Part shown: one piece after another, positions 27,552 to 36,782 of the stretch
How the letters are laid out: each line of letters starts with the position of its first letter
Position numbering within the stretch: position 1 is the stretch's first letter
NCBI GenBank assembly: GCA_963703125.1
Contig: OY969790.1
Location: forward strand, 3,472,001-3,536,000
Length of the DNA: 64,000 bases
Origin: MFD04716-140 sp963703125
Lineage (GTDB): Bacteria > Bacteroidota > Bacteroidia > Flavobacteriales > Flavobacteriaceae
Direction: 5' to 3'
Notes under the pieces: generated by a model
Databases searched by the model: none
What the model was told of the DNA's origin: nothing
What the model saw: only the letters and a program-made list of their open reading frames with translations
Translations under genes and position numbers: made by a program

Positions 27552-28475
27552 ATGAAAGTACAATGGGAGGGTGTAATGCCCGCAGTAACTACAAAATTCA
27601 CGGCTGATGACTGTTTGGACCTCGCCATGTTCGGAAGCAACATCAATGCCCAAGTAGATGCAGGTGTTCAAGGAATCGTTCTAGGAGGTTCATTGGGCGA
27701 AGCGAGCACCTTGACACACGATGAAAAAAGTATTTTGATAAAGGAAACGGTAGCTATCGTGGAAGGAAAAACCCCGGTAATAATGACAATTGCCGAGCAG
27801 GCAACTAAAATTGCGATACGGGCGGCGAAGGATGCCGAGGCCGCAGGGGCCGATGGCCTTATGATATTACCTCCCATGCGGTATAAATCTACAGATTTTG
27901 AGACTGTAACTTATTTTAAGGAGATAGCGAAAAGCACCCCATTGCCCATAATGATCTATAACAATCCCATAGATTATAAAATTGAGGTAACGGTGGGCAT
28001 GTTTGAAGAATTGATGGAACTTGATAATATTAAAGCTGTTAAGGAATCTACCAGAGACATTATCAATATAGGAAGGTTAAGAAACAGGTTTGGAAATGAT
28101 TTAAAAATTCTAACGGGGGTTGATCCATTGGCTTTGGAAAGCCTATTGATCGGTGCAGATGGATGGGTGGCTGGTTTGGTTTGCGCATTTCCTAGGGAAA
28201 CAGTTGCAATCTATGCCCTGGCCAAGGCAGGACGTATAAAGGAGGCAACTGAAATTTATCGTTGGTTTTTGCCTTTATTGGAATTGGATATCAGTCCTCA
28301 ATTGGTCCAGAACATTAAATTGGCAGAAGTGGCTACGGGAATCGGTACCGAATATGTTCGGGCACCAAGACTTCCATTGCGAGGGGAAGAAAGGCAACGG
28401 GTATTGAAGGTCATTGAAGAAGGACTTAAAACACGACCAGCGCTTCCGGATTATAAATCCTTGATGACGCACTAA
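27552..28475 (+). CDS. DHDPS/NAL-family lyase, probable 1-pyrroline-4-hydroxy-2-carboxylate deaminase
   Basis: 307 residues. The class I aldolase features are the Schiff-base Lys164 in AVKEST, Tyr136 in IMIYNNP and GGSLGEASTL near residue 45. The N-acetylneuraminate lyase/dihydrodipicolinate synthase superfamily includes the deaminase that turns 1-pyrroline-4-hydroxy-2-carboxylate into KGSA, and also keto-deoxy-sugar-acid dehydratases that yield KGSA. The downstream KGSA dehydrogenase, hydroxyproline epimerase and FAD dehydrogenase favour the hydroxyproline enzyme. It is the first gene of the operon and almost abuts the DUF1272 gene (2-nt gap). Confidence 0.87.
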   Translation: MKVQWEGVMPAVTTKFTADDCLDLAMFGSNINAQVDAGVQGIVLGGSLGEASTLTHDEKSILIKETVAIVEGKTPVIMTIAEQATKIAIRAAKDAEAAGADGLMILPPMRYKSTDFETVTYFKEIAKSTPLPIMIYNNPIDYKIEVTVGMFEELMELDNIKAVKESTRDIINIGRLRNRFGNDLKILTGVDPLALESLLIGADGWVAGLVCAFPRETVAIYALAKAGRIKEATEIYRWFLPLLELDISPQLVQNIKLAEVATGIGTEYVRAPRLPLRGEERQRVLKVIEEGLKTRPALPDYKSLMTH

Positions 28476-28477
28476 TA

Positions 28478-28663
28478 ATGAGCCCATACTGTGGGCATTG
28501 CGATAAAAAGCTTTCATTTGATGTGGAAGATGCTATGATTTGTACCTTTGAGTGTACTTTCTGTAAAGAATGTGTTGAGGCGGTTTTAAAGGGAATGTTT
28601 TCAAAATGTAGCGAAGGTTGCATCAAACGCCTCATCAGACGTAAAGATTTTCCGAAGAAATAG
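28478..28663 (+). CDS. DUF1272 small Cys-rich zinc-ribbon-like protein
   Basis: 61 residues, starting 2 nt after the preceding stop. It contains eight or nine cysteines in CGHC, the DUF1272 core AMICTFECTFCKEC, and a degenerate C-terminal KCSEGC pair. DUF1272 proteins are short, presumably metal-binding, and of unknown function. Compared with family members as I remember them, the usual CPNC motif reads FSKC here, so the second knuckle is altered. Its place inside a tight catabolic operon is consistent with a regulatory or chaperone role, but nothing proves it. Confidence 0.8.
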   Translation: MSPYCGHCDKKLSFDVEDAMICTFECTFCKECVEAVLKGMFSKCSEGCIKRLIRRKDFPKK

Positions 28664-28731
28664 TCCGTTTCTGAAAAGGAAATTTATAAACCTATTGATG
28701 TGGTGACGCATCTTAAACGTATTATTAACAG

Positions 28732-30315
28732 ATGATTAAAGGAGTAAACTACATTGGCAACAAAGAATCAAGTAAAGGGGAAAGGGTATTCTCAACCTTC
28801 AACCCCAAAACCAATCTTTCAACAGATTGGCAGTTCCATGAAGCCAATAAGGAAGAAATTAATGAGGCCGTAGAAAAAGCAGCAGAAGCTTTTGAAGTAT
28901 ACAAAAACGTATCGGGGAGAAAAAAAGCAGAGTTCTTAAGGGCAATTGCCGATGAGATAGAAGACCTAGGTGATGAGTTGATAAATGTCTATTTGCAAGA
29001 GTCTGGCCTTCCAGAAGGTCGGGCAAGGGGAGAACGAGGTCGTACCACGGGTCAATTGAGGGCTTTTGCCGCATTATTGGAAGAAGGTTCATGGGTTGAG
29101 GCCATCATTGATACCGCTGAACCGGAGCGGCAACCCTTGCCCAAGACGGATATTCGTAAAATGCTACAACCATTGGGTCCTGTAGCCGTTTTTGGGTCAA
29201 GCAACTTTCCATTTGCTTTTTCTACCGCTGGGGGTGATACGGCGAGCGCTTTGGCAGCAGGTTGCCCAGTGATTGTGAAAAGCCATCCTTTGCATGCGGG
29301 AACAGGTGAATTGGTATCTTCCGCCGTTTTGAAAGCTGCGCAAAAAACCGGAATGCCGGAGGGAGTGTTTTCCAACCTGAATAGCAGCGGTATTGAGGTT
29401 GGTCAAGAATTGGTCTCGAACCCAAAAATTAAGGCGGTAGGTTTTACCGGAAGTATAAAAGGGGGGACGGCTTTATTCAAACTGGCCAATGAGCGATCAG
29501 AACCTATACCCGTTTATGCCGAGATGGGAAGCGTTAATCCGGTTGTTGTTTTACCTTCTGCGTTGTTGGAAAAGGGTGATGAATGGGCAAAAAGTTATGC
29601 GGGCTCCATTGTATTGGGGGCGGGACAGTTTTGTACGAACCCTGGTTTGATCTTGGGAATAAAAAGCACTTCACTTGATAGTTTTATAAAAACCTTGGGC
29701 ATCGAAATAGAAAAACTGGAGCCATCATGTATGTTACACCCCAAAATTCATGCAAACTATGAAAAGGCCAAGAAAGAATTATCACAGCAAGGTGGTGTGA
29801 ATGTGATTGCGGAGCATATCGCAAAAGTTTCACCAAATTACGGCCAACAAAAGGTGCTGACCGTAAATGGAGCAAATTTCCTAAAGAATTCAAAACTGCA
29901 TCAAGAGGTATTTGGGCCTTTTAGCGTTGTGGTTCGTTGCGAGGATGTTAATGAACTTATTAAAATCCTGAACAAACTTGAAGGTCAATTGACGGGAACT
30001 GTTTTAGGTAGCGCAAACGAGTTGCAGAAGTACCACAAGGTTGTCGACGCCTTAAAAAGTAGGGTAGGTCGCATTATTTTCAACGGAGTGCCTACGGGGG
30101 TGGAAGTTTGCCCGGCGATGCACCATGGAGGTCCATTCCCGGCGTCTACCGATAGTCGTTCGACTTCAGTAGGAGAATCTGCCATTAAGCGATGGGTGCG
30201 GCCCGTGTCCTATCAAAATTGGCCAGAGGAACTCTTGCCGGAAGCATTGCAAAATAAAAATCCATTGGGCATTATGAGGATACTCAATAACAAGCATACA
30301 AGTGCATCAATTTAA
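28732..30315 (+). CDS. Alpha-ketoglutarate semialdehyde dehydrogenase (ALDH superfamily)
   Basis: 527 residues. Motifs are the catalytic Cys301 in GAGQFCTNPG, the general-base Glu in YAEMGSVNPV, VFGSSNFPFAFS and GFTGSIKGG for NAD(P) binding. Length and the FPFAFSTAGGDTASALAAG stretch fit the 2,5-dioxovalerate (KGSA) dehydrogenase class that delivers 2-oxoglutarate to the TCA cycle. This is the common end step of hydroxyproline and non-phosphorylative pentose degradation. It precedes the DUF885 gene by 7 nt. Confidence 0.92.
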   Translation: MIKGVNYIGNKESSKGERVFSTFNPKTNLSTDWQFHEANKEEINEAVEKAAEAFEVYKNVSGRKKAEFLRAIADEIEDLGDELINVYLQESGLPEGRARGERGRTTGQLRAFAALLEEGSWVEAIIDTAEPERQPLPKTDIRKMLQPLGPVAVFGSSNFPFAFSTAGGDTASALAAGCPVIVKSHPLHAGTGELVSSAVLKAAQKTGMPEGVFSNLNSSGIEVGQELVSNPKIKAVGFTGSIKGGTALFKLANERSEPIPVYAEMGSVNPVVVLPSALLEKGDEWAKSYAGSIVLGAGQFCTNPGLILGIKSTSLDSFIKTLGIEIEKLEPSCMLHPKIHANYEKAKKELSQQGGVNVIAEHIAKVSPNYGQQKVLTVNGANFLKNSKLHQEVFGPFSVVVRCEDVNELIKILNKLEGQLTGTVLGSANELQKYHKVVDALKSRVGRIIFNGVPTGVEVCPAMHHGGPFPASTDSRSTSVGESAIKRWVRPVSYQNWPEELLPEALQNKNPLGIMRILNNKHTSASI

Positions 30316-30322
30316 TTAAGAG

Positions 30323-32059
30323 ATGGTTCGTATTAACCGCTATGTAAGCTATTTGTTAATTTTCGTGGTGCCCCTATTGAATAGTTGTTCGTCTACTGAA
30401 CTGAAAATGGACTCTTCCAACGAATTGGCCGAGGTCATCAAAACAGTGGAGGAATTTAAACTATACGATTGGGACGCCTTTCCTTTGGGACGGTTTGATT
30501 CAAAACTTGAAGAAAAAGATGCTGAATTTGCTAAATCCCAGTTAGGGAGATTAGGTGCTATTAGTGAAGAAGGGCTTACCGAAACGGAAAAAATCTCCCT
30601 GGAACTCCTGCGATTTACATTGCAAAACAGGGTTTATGAATTCAACTATCAGATGTATCTAAATCCGGTACAATCAGATCAGGGGTTTCACCTTAGTTTA
30701 AATTATTCCATTAAACCTATTTTGAACTATACGGATGCACAAAAGTATATTACACTTTTAAATGCCATTCCTACATTCACTGACGAACATATCGTTCTAT
30801 TAAGGGAAGGTTTAAAAAAGGGTCTTTCGCAACCTAAAGTTATTTTCAAAGGATATGAATCAACCTATAACGAACATATAGTTGAAGATTTTAGGGAAAG
30901 TAATTTTTTTTCGCCTTTCAAGAACCTACCTGAAAATTTACCCGAAAGTCAAAAAGATTCAGTCTTGGCCGCTGCGCAAAGTGCCATTGAGAACAGTGTC
31001 ATACCCTCTTTTAGAAAAATCAAGGATTTTTTTGAGGTAGAATACATTCCCAATACCCGAGAATCCATAGGAATTTCCGAAACACCCAATGGCCGGGAAT
31101 TTTACCAAAATAGGATTAACTACTATACCACGACTGATGACTCTACGGCGGACGATATCCACAAACTTGGCCTTTCGGAAGTAGCTAGGATCAAGACGGA
31201 AATGGAAAACATAATACGTTCGGTAGGATTTAATGGAAGTTTTTCCGACTTTCTCGCTTTTCTCCGCACTGATAAACAATTCTATGCTTCAACAGGAGAA
31301 GAACTTTTAAAAGAGGCAAGGGATATAGCCAAACGAATTGATGCGGAACTCCCTAAGTTTTTCCAGACACTCCCTCGTAGGCCATATGGGGTCATTAAAG
31401 TACCTGATGCCATTGCACCAAAATATACGGGTGGCAGGTATTCGGGACCTTCAACTGAAACACAGCCGGGGTATTATTTGGTCAACACCTATAAACTTGA
31501 TAGTAGACCGCTTTATGTCCTACCATCCCTTACAGCGCATGAAGCAGTGCCGGGACATCATTTGCAGGGCGCATTGAATGCGGAATTAGGCGATAGTATT
31601 CCCAATTTCAGAAAAAGACTCTATATATCGGCATATGGCGAGGGTTGGGCACTTTATACCGAGTTTTTGGGTGATGAAATGGGAATTTATAGAACTCCCT
31701 ATGAAGAATTTGGCAAATTGACATACGAAATGTGGAGGGCCTGTCGGCTAGTAGTTGATACGGGCATCCACGCCAAAGGCTGAACCAAACAGCAGGTTCT
31801 TGATTATATGCTTTCCAATACCGCACTTTCAGAACATGAGGTCAATACAGAGACCGATCGTTATATTGCTTGGCCCGGTCAAGCAATATCCTATAAAATG
31901 GGGGAATTAAAAATCAGGGAGTTAAGAAAAAAAGCGGAAGAAAATTTGGGGCCTAAATTCGATATTCGAAAATTCCATGAGATTATTTTGGAACAGGGCA
32001 CGGTTACGCTGCCTATTTTGGAGCAAAGAATCAATTACTATATTGAGAAAAGTAAATAG
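30323..32059 (+). pseudogene. DUF885 family peptidase-like lipoprotein with an in-frame TGA
   Basis: 579 codons in one frame if the TGA at 31781-31783 (codon 487) is read through. A lipoprotein signal (LLNSC, Cys22) leads into a DUF885 domain with the metallopeptidase-like HEAVPGHHLQG and AYGEGWALYTE. At the stop, family members as I know them read AKGW followed by T-x-QQ, so TGG has become TGA. The rest (VLDYMLSNTALSEHEV, TDRYIAWPGQAISYK) continues without shift to 32059. Loss of the last 92 residues would remove a conserved part. Either a recent nonsense mutation or a base-call error. The gene sits inside the hydroxyproline operon. Confidence 0.88.
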
Positions 32060-32075
32060 TTAGCTAAAGTTGAAT

Positions 32076-33083
32076 ATGTCTCGAAGTGTTTTTTCATGTA
32101 TAGATGCACATACCTGCGGGAATCCGGTGCGAGTTGTTGTCACTGGTGAACCTGAATTAAATGGTGCCACCATGGTTGAAAAACGACAGCACTTTTTGAA
32201 AGAGTATGACTGGATTCGCAAGGGGTTGATGTATGAGCCTAGGGGCCATGATATGATGAGCGGGAGTATTTTTTATCCACCGTCAAATCCCGAAAATGAT
32301 TTTGGTATTTTATTTATCGAAACAAGTGGCTGTTTGCCAATGTGCGGACACGGGACGATTGGGGCAATTACGATAGGGATTGAAGAAGGTCTTATAGAAC
32401 CCAGAACAAAAGGCAAGGTTCGAATGGAAACACCTGCTGGGCTCGTGAGAATTGAATATCAACAAACTGGGAAAAAAGTGGATTGGGTGCGCTTGACCAA
32501 TGTAAAATCCTATCTCGCGGCATCTGATTTAACTATCGAAAGTTCAGAATTGGGTCAACTTACTTTTGATGTTTCCTATGGAGGTAATTTCTATGCTATT
32601 GTGGATCCACAAAAGAATTTTTCAGGCATACAGGATTTCTCCGCCAGCAAACTGATTCAATTCAGTCAAGAGCTTCGGGATAAGATCAATAAAAAATATC
32701 CTAATAAATTTATTCATCCAGAGGATGAAACAATTCGGGATGTAAGTCACATGCTTTGGACAGGTGAGACAATTTCTCAAGAAGCAACGGCTCGCAACGC
32801 CGTGTTTTATGGAGATAAAGCCATAGATCGCTCACCATGCGGTACAGGTACTTCGGCACGAATGGCCCAATGGTATGCAAAAGGAAAATTAAAAGTAGGC
32901 GAAGAATTTATACATGAAAGTTTTATTGGATCGCAATTTGTTGGTAGGGTAGAGGAAGAAACCTCGCTTCGGGGTCTGGCCGCAATTATTCCAAGCATAC
33001 AAGGCTGGGCAAAAGTATATGGTCAAAACACTATAACAATTGATGATGACGATCCCTATGCTCATGGGTTTCAGGTAATTTAA
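32076..33083 (+). CDS. 4-hydroxyproline 2-epimerase (proline racemase family)
   Basis: 335 residues from ATG 32076; a TTG two codons upstream is an unlikely start. Both catalytic cysteines of the racemase/epimerase class are present: Cys90 in PMCGHGT and Cys255 in SPCGTGTSARM. The related trans-3-hydroxyproline dehydratases have Thr at the second site, so dehydratase is disfavoured. The enzyme interconverts trans-4-hydroxy-L-proline and cis-4-hydroxy-D-proline. It ends 1 nt before the FAD dehydrogenase that would oxidise the D-isomer, which supports hydroxyproline over proline. Confidence 0.92.
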   Translation: MSRSVFSCIDAHTCGNPVRVVVTGEPELNGATMVEKRQHFLKEYDWIRKGLMYEPRGHDMMSGSIFYPPSNPENDFGILFIETSGCLPMCGHGTIGAITIGIEEGLIEPRTKGKVRMETPAGLVRIEYQQTGKKVDWVRLTNVKSYLAASDLTIESSELGQLTFDVSYGGNFYAIVDPQKNFSGIQDFSASKLIQFSQELRDKINKKYPNKFIHPEDETIRDVSHMLWTGETISQEATARNAVFYGDKAIDRSPCGTGTSARMAQWYAKGKLKVGEEFIHESFIGSQFVGRVEEETSLRGLAAIIPSIQGWAKVYGQNTITIDDDDPYAHGFQVI

Positions 33084-33084
33084 A

Positions 33085-34335
33085 ATGGGAAAGAAGATAA
33101 TTATTATAGGTGGGGGGATTGTTGGCCTAAGCTCAGCTTATTATTTGCAAAAGGATGGACACCACGTTACCGTAATTGATAAATCCGATTTTACTTCGGG
33201 GGCATCTTTTGTGAATGCCGGATATATTACTCCCAGCCATATAATTCCGTTGGCTTCTCCTGGGAAAATTTCACAAGGCATAAAGTGGATGTTTAATTCT
33301 TCAAGTCCATTTTACATGAAACCTCGCTGGGACGTTGATTTTTTTAAATGGTCATGGTATTTTCATAAATCGTCCACAAAAGAGAAAGTAGAAAAGGCAA
33401 TTCCAGTTATAAAGGATATCAATATTATGAGCCGCGGACTATTTGAGGAAATGAAGGCTTCTGGTGACATGGGTAATTTTCATTTGGAAAGAAAGGGTCT
33501 TTTGATGTTGTACAAAACTGATGCATCCTTTGATCATGAAATGGAAGTAGCTCAGAAGGCAAAGTTTTTAGGACTTGAAGTAAAAGAACTGACAAAAGTT
33601 GAACTCACTACAATAGAACCAAACATAAAAATTGATGCCAAGGGAGCCATACATTATGAATGTGATGGCCATACAACCCCAACCGAGTTTATGCCCAAAT
33701 TATTGCAGCATTTGATTAATGCAGGAGTTGAAATTCGGAAAAATGAAGAGGTCAAGGATATTCTCACCAAAAATGGATTCATAATTCAGGTTGTAACAGA
33801 AAACGGAAGTTATGCTGCGGATGAAATAGTTCTTGCTGCAGGATCATGGACTTCGGGGCTATCAAAAAAACTGAACATAAAACTACCTCTGCAAGCTGGG
33901 AAAGGGTATCGCATCAATGTGCCAAGACCTACGGGCATATCAATGCCATCAATATTGATGGAAGCGAATATGGCCGTAACGCCGATGAAAGGATTTACCC
34001 GGTTTGCAGGGACCATGGAATTTTCTGGAATTAATGATCTCATCAGAAGAGAAAGGGTATTGGCCATTGCAAACGGAGCCAAAAAATTCTATCCTGAACT
34101 TGAAATCTTACAAGAGGAAATAAGCGAGGCCCAAACGGGAATGAGGCCGGTTTCCCCAGACGGATTGCCTTATATCGGGAGGGCGAATAACATCAAAAAC
34201 TTGACCTTTGCCACCGGTCATGCAATGATGGGCTGGAGCCTTGGGCCAGCAACAGGCAAACTGGTTTCGGAAATTATAGGCACTAAAAAAACTTCAATGG
34301 ATATTGATGCTTTTAATCCAGCTCGAAAGTTCTAG
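33085..34335 (+). CDS. FAD-dependent D-amino-acid (D-hydroxyproline) dehydrogenase, DadA-like
   Basis: 416 residues. The dinucleotide-binding motif IIIGGGIVGLSSAYYLQ opens the protein and ATGHAMMGWSLGPATGKLVSE closes it, as in the DAO family. It is length-matched to DadA. Translation starts 1 nt after the epimerase stop, so the pair is almost certainly coupled. It would oxidise cis-4-hydroxy-D-proline to 1-pyrroline-4-hydroxy-2-carboxylate, the substrate of the DHDPS-family enzyme at 27552. Confidence 0.92.
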   Translation: MGKKIIIIGGGIVGLSSAYYLQKDGHHVTVIDKSDFTSGASFVNAGYITPSHIIPLASPGKISQGIKWMFNSSSPFYMKPRWDVDFFKWSWYFHKSSTKEKVEKAIPVIKDINIMSRGLFEEMKASGDMGNFHLERKGLLMLYKTDASFDHEMEVAQKAKFLGLEVKELTKVELTTIEPNIKIDAKGAIHYECDGHTTPTEFMPKLLQHLINAGVEIRKNEEVKDILTKNGFIIQVVTENGSYAADEIVLAAGSWTSGLSKKLNIKLPLQAGKGYRINVPRPTGISMPSILMEANMAVTPMKGFTRFAGTMEFSGINDLIRRERVLAIANGAKKFYPELEILQEEISEAQTGMRPVSPDGLPYIGRANNIKNLTFATGHAMMGWSLGPATGKLVSEIIGTKKTSMDIDAFNPARKF

Positions 34336-34399
34336 GAATTAAAGGAAAACTTTGTTTTGACATTGTTTTAAAAGTAATCTCGAATGTCAGGTTTAAATA

Positions 34400-34429
34400 T
34401 TGACGGTAATCAAAACTTTGGTATCTTGT
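34400..34429 (+). promoter_or_regulatory. Candidate promoter of the NTF2-like/FAH transcript
   Basis: TTG (34400-34402) and TATCTTGT (34422-34429) approximate the Bacteroidota consensus with a 19-nt spacer; the -7 deviates at the last positions. It lies in the 120-bp gap after the FAD dehydrogenase, and suggests the following genes can be transcribed separately. Confidence 0.4.
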
Positions 34430-34455
34430 TTCTGTTTTATATTTAAAAAATCAAG

Positions 34456-34938
34456 ATGTCCAAACTTTCTATGAAACTACTTACGCTCAGCATGGCATTA
34501 TCCTTTTTTATGGTTCATGCGAATGATTTGATCAACTCGGAACAAACAATATATACAGGAATAGCGCAAGATTCCATTTCTGAAAAAGAGGTGTCCGAGG
34601 CAGTAAAATCAATCAATAATGGGCTTATCAATCCGAATAGGGAACTTCTGGAACGTCTTACTTTTGAAAATATTACCTATGGCCATTCAAGTGGAAATAT
34701 CCAGAATCAAAGTCAATTCATTGACGAACTACTTAGTGGGCCTTTTGTTTTTTTAGAAATAAATACCTCTGGGGAACAAATTCAAATAGTAGGGGAAACA
34801 GCCATTGCAAGACACATTATGACCGCTAAAGCAAGAAATAATGAAGGCCCTGTTGATGTTCATATTGGAATTATGATGGTTTTCAGAAAACAAAATGGAA
34901 AGTTGAAACTGCTGGCAAGACAAGCCTATAAAATTTAA
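34456..34938 (+). CDS. Exported NTF2-like (SnoaL/DUF4440-type) protein
   Basis: 160 residues: a signal peptide (about 1-22, ending near VHA), then a compact alpha+beta cone domain with WEVSEAVKSI-like helices and a final HIGIMMVFRKQNGKLKLLARQAY strand pair characteristic of NTF2-like folds. Such proteins bind or turn over small ligands, but no catalytic residues can be assigned. It lies 28 nt before the FAH-family gene. Confidence 0.75.
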   Translation: MSKLSMKLLTLSMALSFFMVHANDLINSEQTIYTGIAQDSISEKEVSEAVKSINNGLINPNRELLERLTFENITYGHSSGNIQNQSQFIDELLSGPFVFLEINTSGEQIQIVGETAIARHIMTAKARNNEGPVDVHIGIMMVFRKQNGKLKLLARQAYKI

Positions 34939-34966
34939 TGGAAAATATTTCAAGTAATAATATAAT

Positions 34967-35797
34967 ATGAGAATTTTTAAGAAAGGATCCGCGGCGATTA
35001 TTGAAAATATTGGTAAGTATTATGTAAAAGAGAATATTGATTGGGACAAATTTATTAATAGAAAAGATCTTTTTAAATCACTAATAGGCGATTTGAAGGG
35101 ACTGGAAGAAGTTGATTCATTTGATATACACACCATTAAGGAAGCGCCCATGGGAAGTCAAGAAATTTGGGCATCTGGTGTTACCTATATGAGGAGCAAG
35201 GAAGCAAGAATGGAGGAATCAAAAAAAGCTGGTGGAGGATCATTTTATGACCGAGTTTATGAGGCCGATAGGCCAGAGCTTTTCTTTAAGGCCACCGCGC
35301 ATAGAACGGTAGGGCCATTTGATAAGGTTCGAATTCGTAAAGATTCTGGGTGGGATGTACCGGAACCAGAGTTGACGTTGTTCATAAGTTCTGAAGGTAC
35401 CATTGAAGGATATACCATCGGGAACGATATGAGTTCGCGAAGTATAGAAGGTGAGAACCCATTGTATCTGCCCCAAGCCAAGACGTACGATAAATCCGCC
35501 GCCTTAGGGCCATGCATTTATGTAACCGAAGGATCCATAGCACCTGATACCATAATTTCATTGGAGATTATTCGTGCCGCCAAGACCGTATTTTCCGGAA
35601 AAATCCCAATCAGCAATATGAAGCGGAAACATCAAGAGTTGGCCGACTATCTTTTTAGGGAATGCAGCTTTGTGAACGGTGTTTTTTTAATGACAGGTAC
35701 AGGTATCATTCCTCCTGACGACTTCACGTTACAAAGTGGGGATGAGATACGTATTCAGATTGAGAATATCGGAACACTTGTGAATTTTGTTGAATAA
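34967..35797 (+). CDS. Fumarylacetoacetate hydrolase family, probable 2-keto-3-deoxy-D-arabonate dehydratase type
   Basis: 276 residues. Metal-binding acidic motifs of the FAH fold are in WDVPEPELTLFI and GYTIGNDMSSRSIEGENP, with Lys in AKTYDKSAALGP. The segment RPELFFKATAHRTVGP matches the subgroup of archaeal/bacterial 2-dehydro-3-deoxy-D-arabonate dehydratases better than true fumarylacetoacetases. That reaction yields KGSA, the substrate of the dehydrogenase encoded at 28732, so the enzyme would feed the same end step from pentonic acids. The assignment is by recollection of family motifs and is not certain. Confidence 0.8.
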   Translation: MRIFKKGSAAIIENIGKYYVKENIDWDKFINRKDLFKSLIGDLKGLEEVDSFDIHTIKEAPMGSQEIWASGVTYMRSKEARMEESKKAGGGSFYDRVYEADRPELFFKATAHRTVGPFDKVRIRKDSGWDVPEPELTLFISSEGTIEGYTIGNDMSSRSIEGENPLYLPQAKTYDKSAALGPCIYVTEGSIAPDTIISLEIIRAAKTVFSGKIPISNMKRKHQELADYLFRECSFVNGVFLMTGTGIIPPDDFTLQSGDEIRIQIENIGTLVNFVE

Positions 35798-35877
35798 GAT
35801 TATCTTTTTTATAATTTTTATACTTCCTAAAACATAGGAATTAAAGCGTATATTATTAAGCAGTAAATCTAATTTGT

Positions 35878-36759
35878 ATGGAAGCGGTTAGGGATTTGGC
35901 GGACTATCATCATCTTGTATCCAATTTGTTCAAATTCCCCAAAACAAAGGAAGAATGGGAACCCTATAGACTTTCCGACGAACAGGTAGCCCATTTTCAC
36001 GAGTTTGGTTTTCTGTCCGGGATAAGACTATTGGATGACGCCCAGGTGGATAAACTTAGGAATGATTTAGATGAGGTTATGGATCCGGATCATCCTGCAC
36101 ATCACCTTTTTTATGAGTTTCATAGCAATGAATCCAGTGATTCAAATTCGGTCTTATTCCATTCTTTAGGACACTGGAGAATCACCGAGGGTTTTCATGA
36201 CGTATTATGGAATCCGGCCTTTGTAATGTCGGCCCATCAATTACTGGAAAATAAGTCGGTTCGTTTTTGGCACGACCAATTGTTTTATAAACCGGCCAGG
36301 CATGGCGGAGTAGTGGCATGGCATCAAGATTATTCCTACTGGACCCGAACTATAGCTATGCAGCATTTGACTTGTTGGACGGCTCTGGATGATGCCAATA
36401 TGGAAAATGGTTGTTTGCAATATATTCCAAAGAGTCACAAATGGGGTTTGTTGAATGCCCCTGAATTGGCTGGAAATATGAACGGGATTATGGAATATTT
36501 GACCAATGATCAGAAAGAACAGTTTAAACCCATTCCCATTGAATTAAAAAAAGGATATGCAACGTTTCATCATCCTTTGATGGTTCATGGATCCTATGAA
36601 AATAAATCAGATAGAGGCAGAAGAGCTTTTGTGCTCAATGTTTTCGCTGACGGAACTACCAGTAATACCGATAATGAGTTGTTAAAAGGCGTTCCACCTA
36701 TTAAAAAAGGGGATAAAATGGATGGAAAATATTTCCCGCTTCTATTCAATCACTTGTAA
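35878..36759 (+). CDS. Phytanoyl-CoA dioxygenase (PhyH) family Fe(II)/2-oxoglutarate enzyme
   Basis: 293 residues. The facial triad is visible as H-x-D in VAWHQDYSYW and the distal His in HHPLMVHGSYE, with the 2-oxoglutarate Arg in DRGRRAF. It is a soluble hydroxylase using oxygen and 2-oxoglutarate. It is the last plus-strand gene of the cluster, 80 nt after the FAH-family gene and convergent with the CrtI-like gene. Substrates of bacterial PhyH proteins are varied; modification of an amino acid or betaine is possible, but nothing in the sequence fixes it. Confidence 0.88.
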   Translation: MEAVRDLADYHHLVSNLFKFPKTKEEWEPYRLSDEQVAHFHEFGFLSGIRLLDDAQVDKLRNDLDEVMDPDHPAHHLFYEFHSNESSDSNSVLFHSLGHWRITEGFHDVLWNPAFVMSAHQLLENKSVRFWHDQLFYKPARHGGVVAWHQDYSYWTRTIAMQHLTCWTALDDANMENGCLQYIPKSHKWGLLNAPELAGNMNGIMEYLTNDQKEQFKPIPIELKKGYATFHHPLMVHGSYENKSDRGRRAFVLNVFADGTTSNTDNELLKGVPPIKKGDKMDGKYFPLLFNHL

Positions 36760-36782
36760 ACCAAATAGATAAATAATTTTTT

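Noticed and set aside
31781..31783. UGA recoded as Trp
   Set aside because: Other genes in the window, such as PIG-L and the sulfite dehydrogenase, end at TGA, so a genome-wide recoding is excluded; a point change is simpler.
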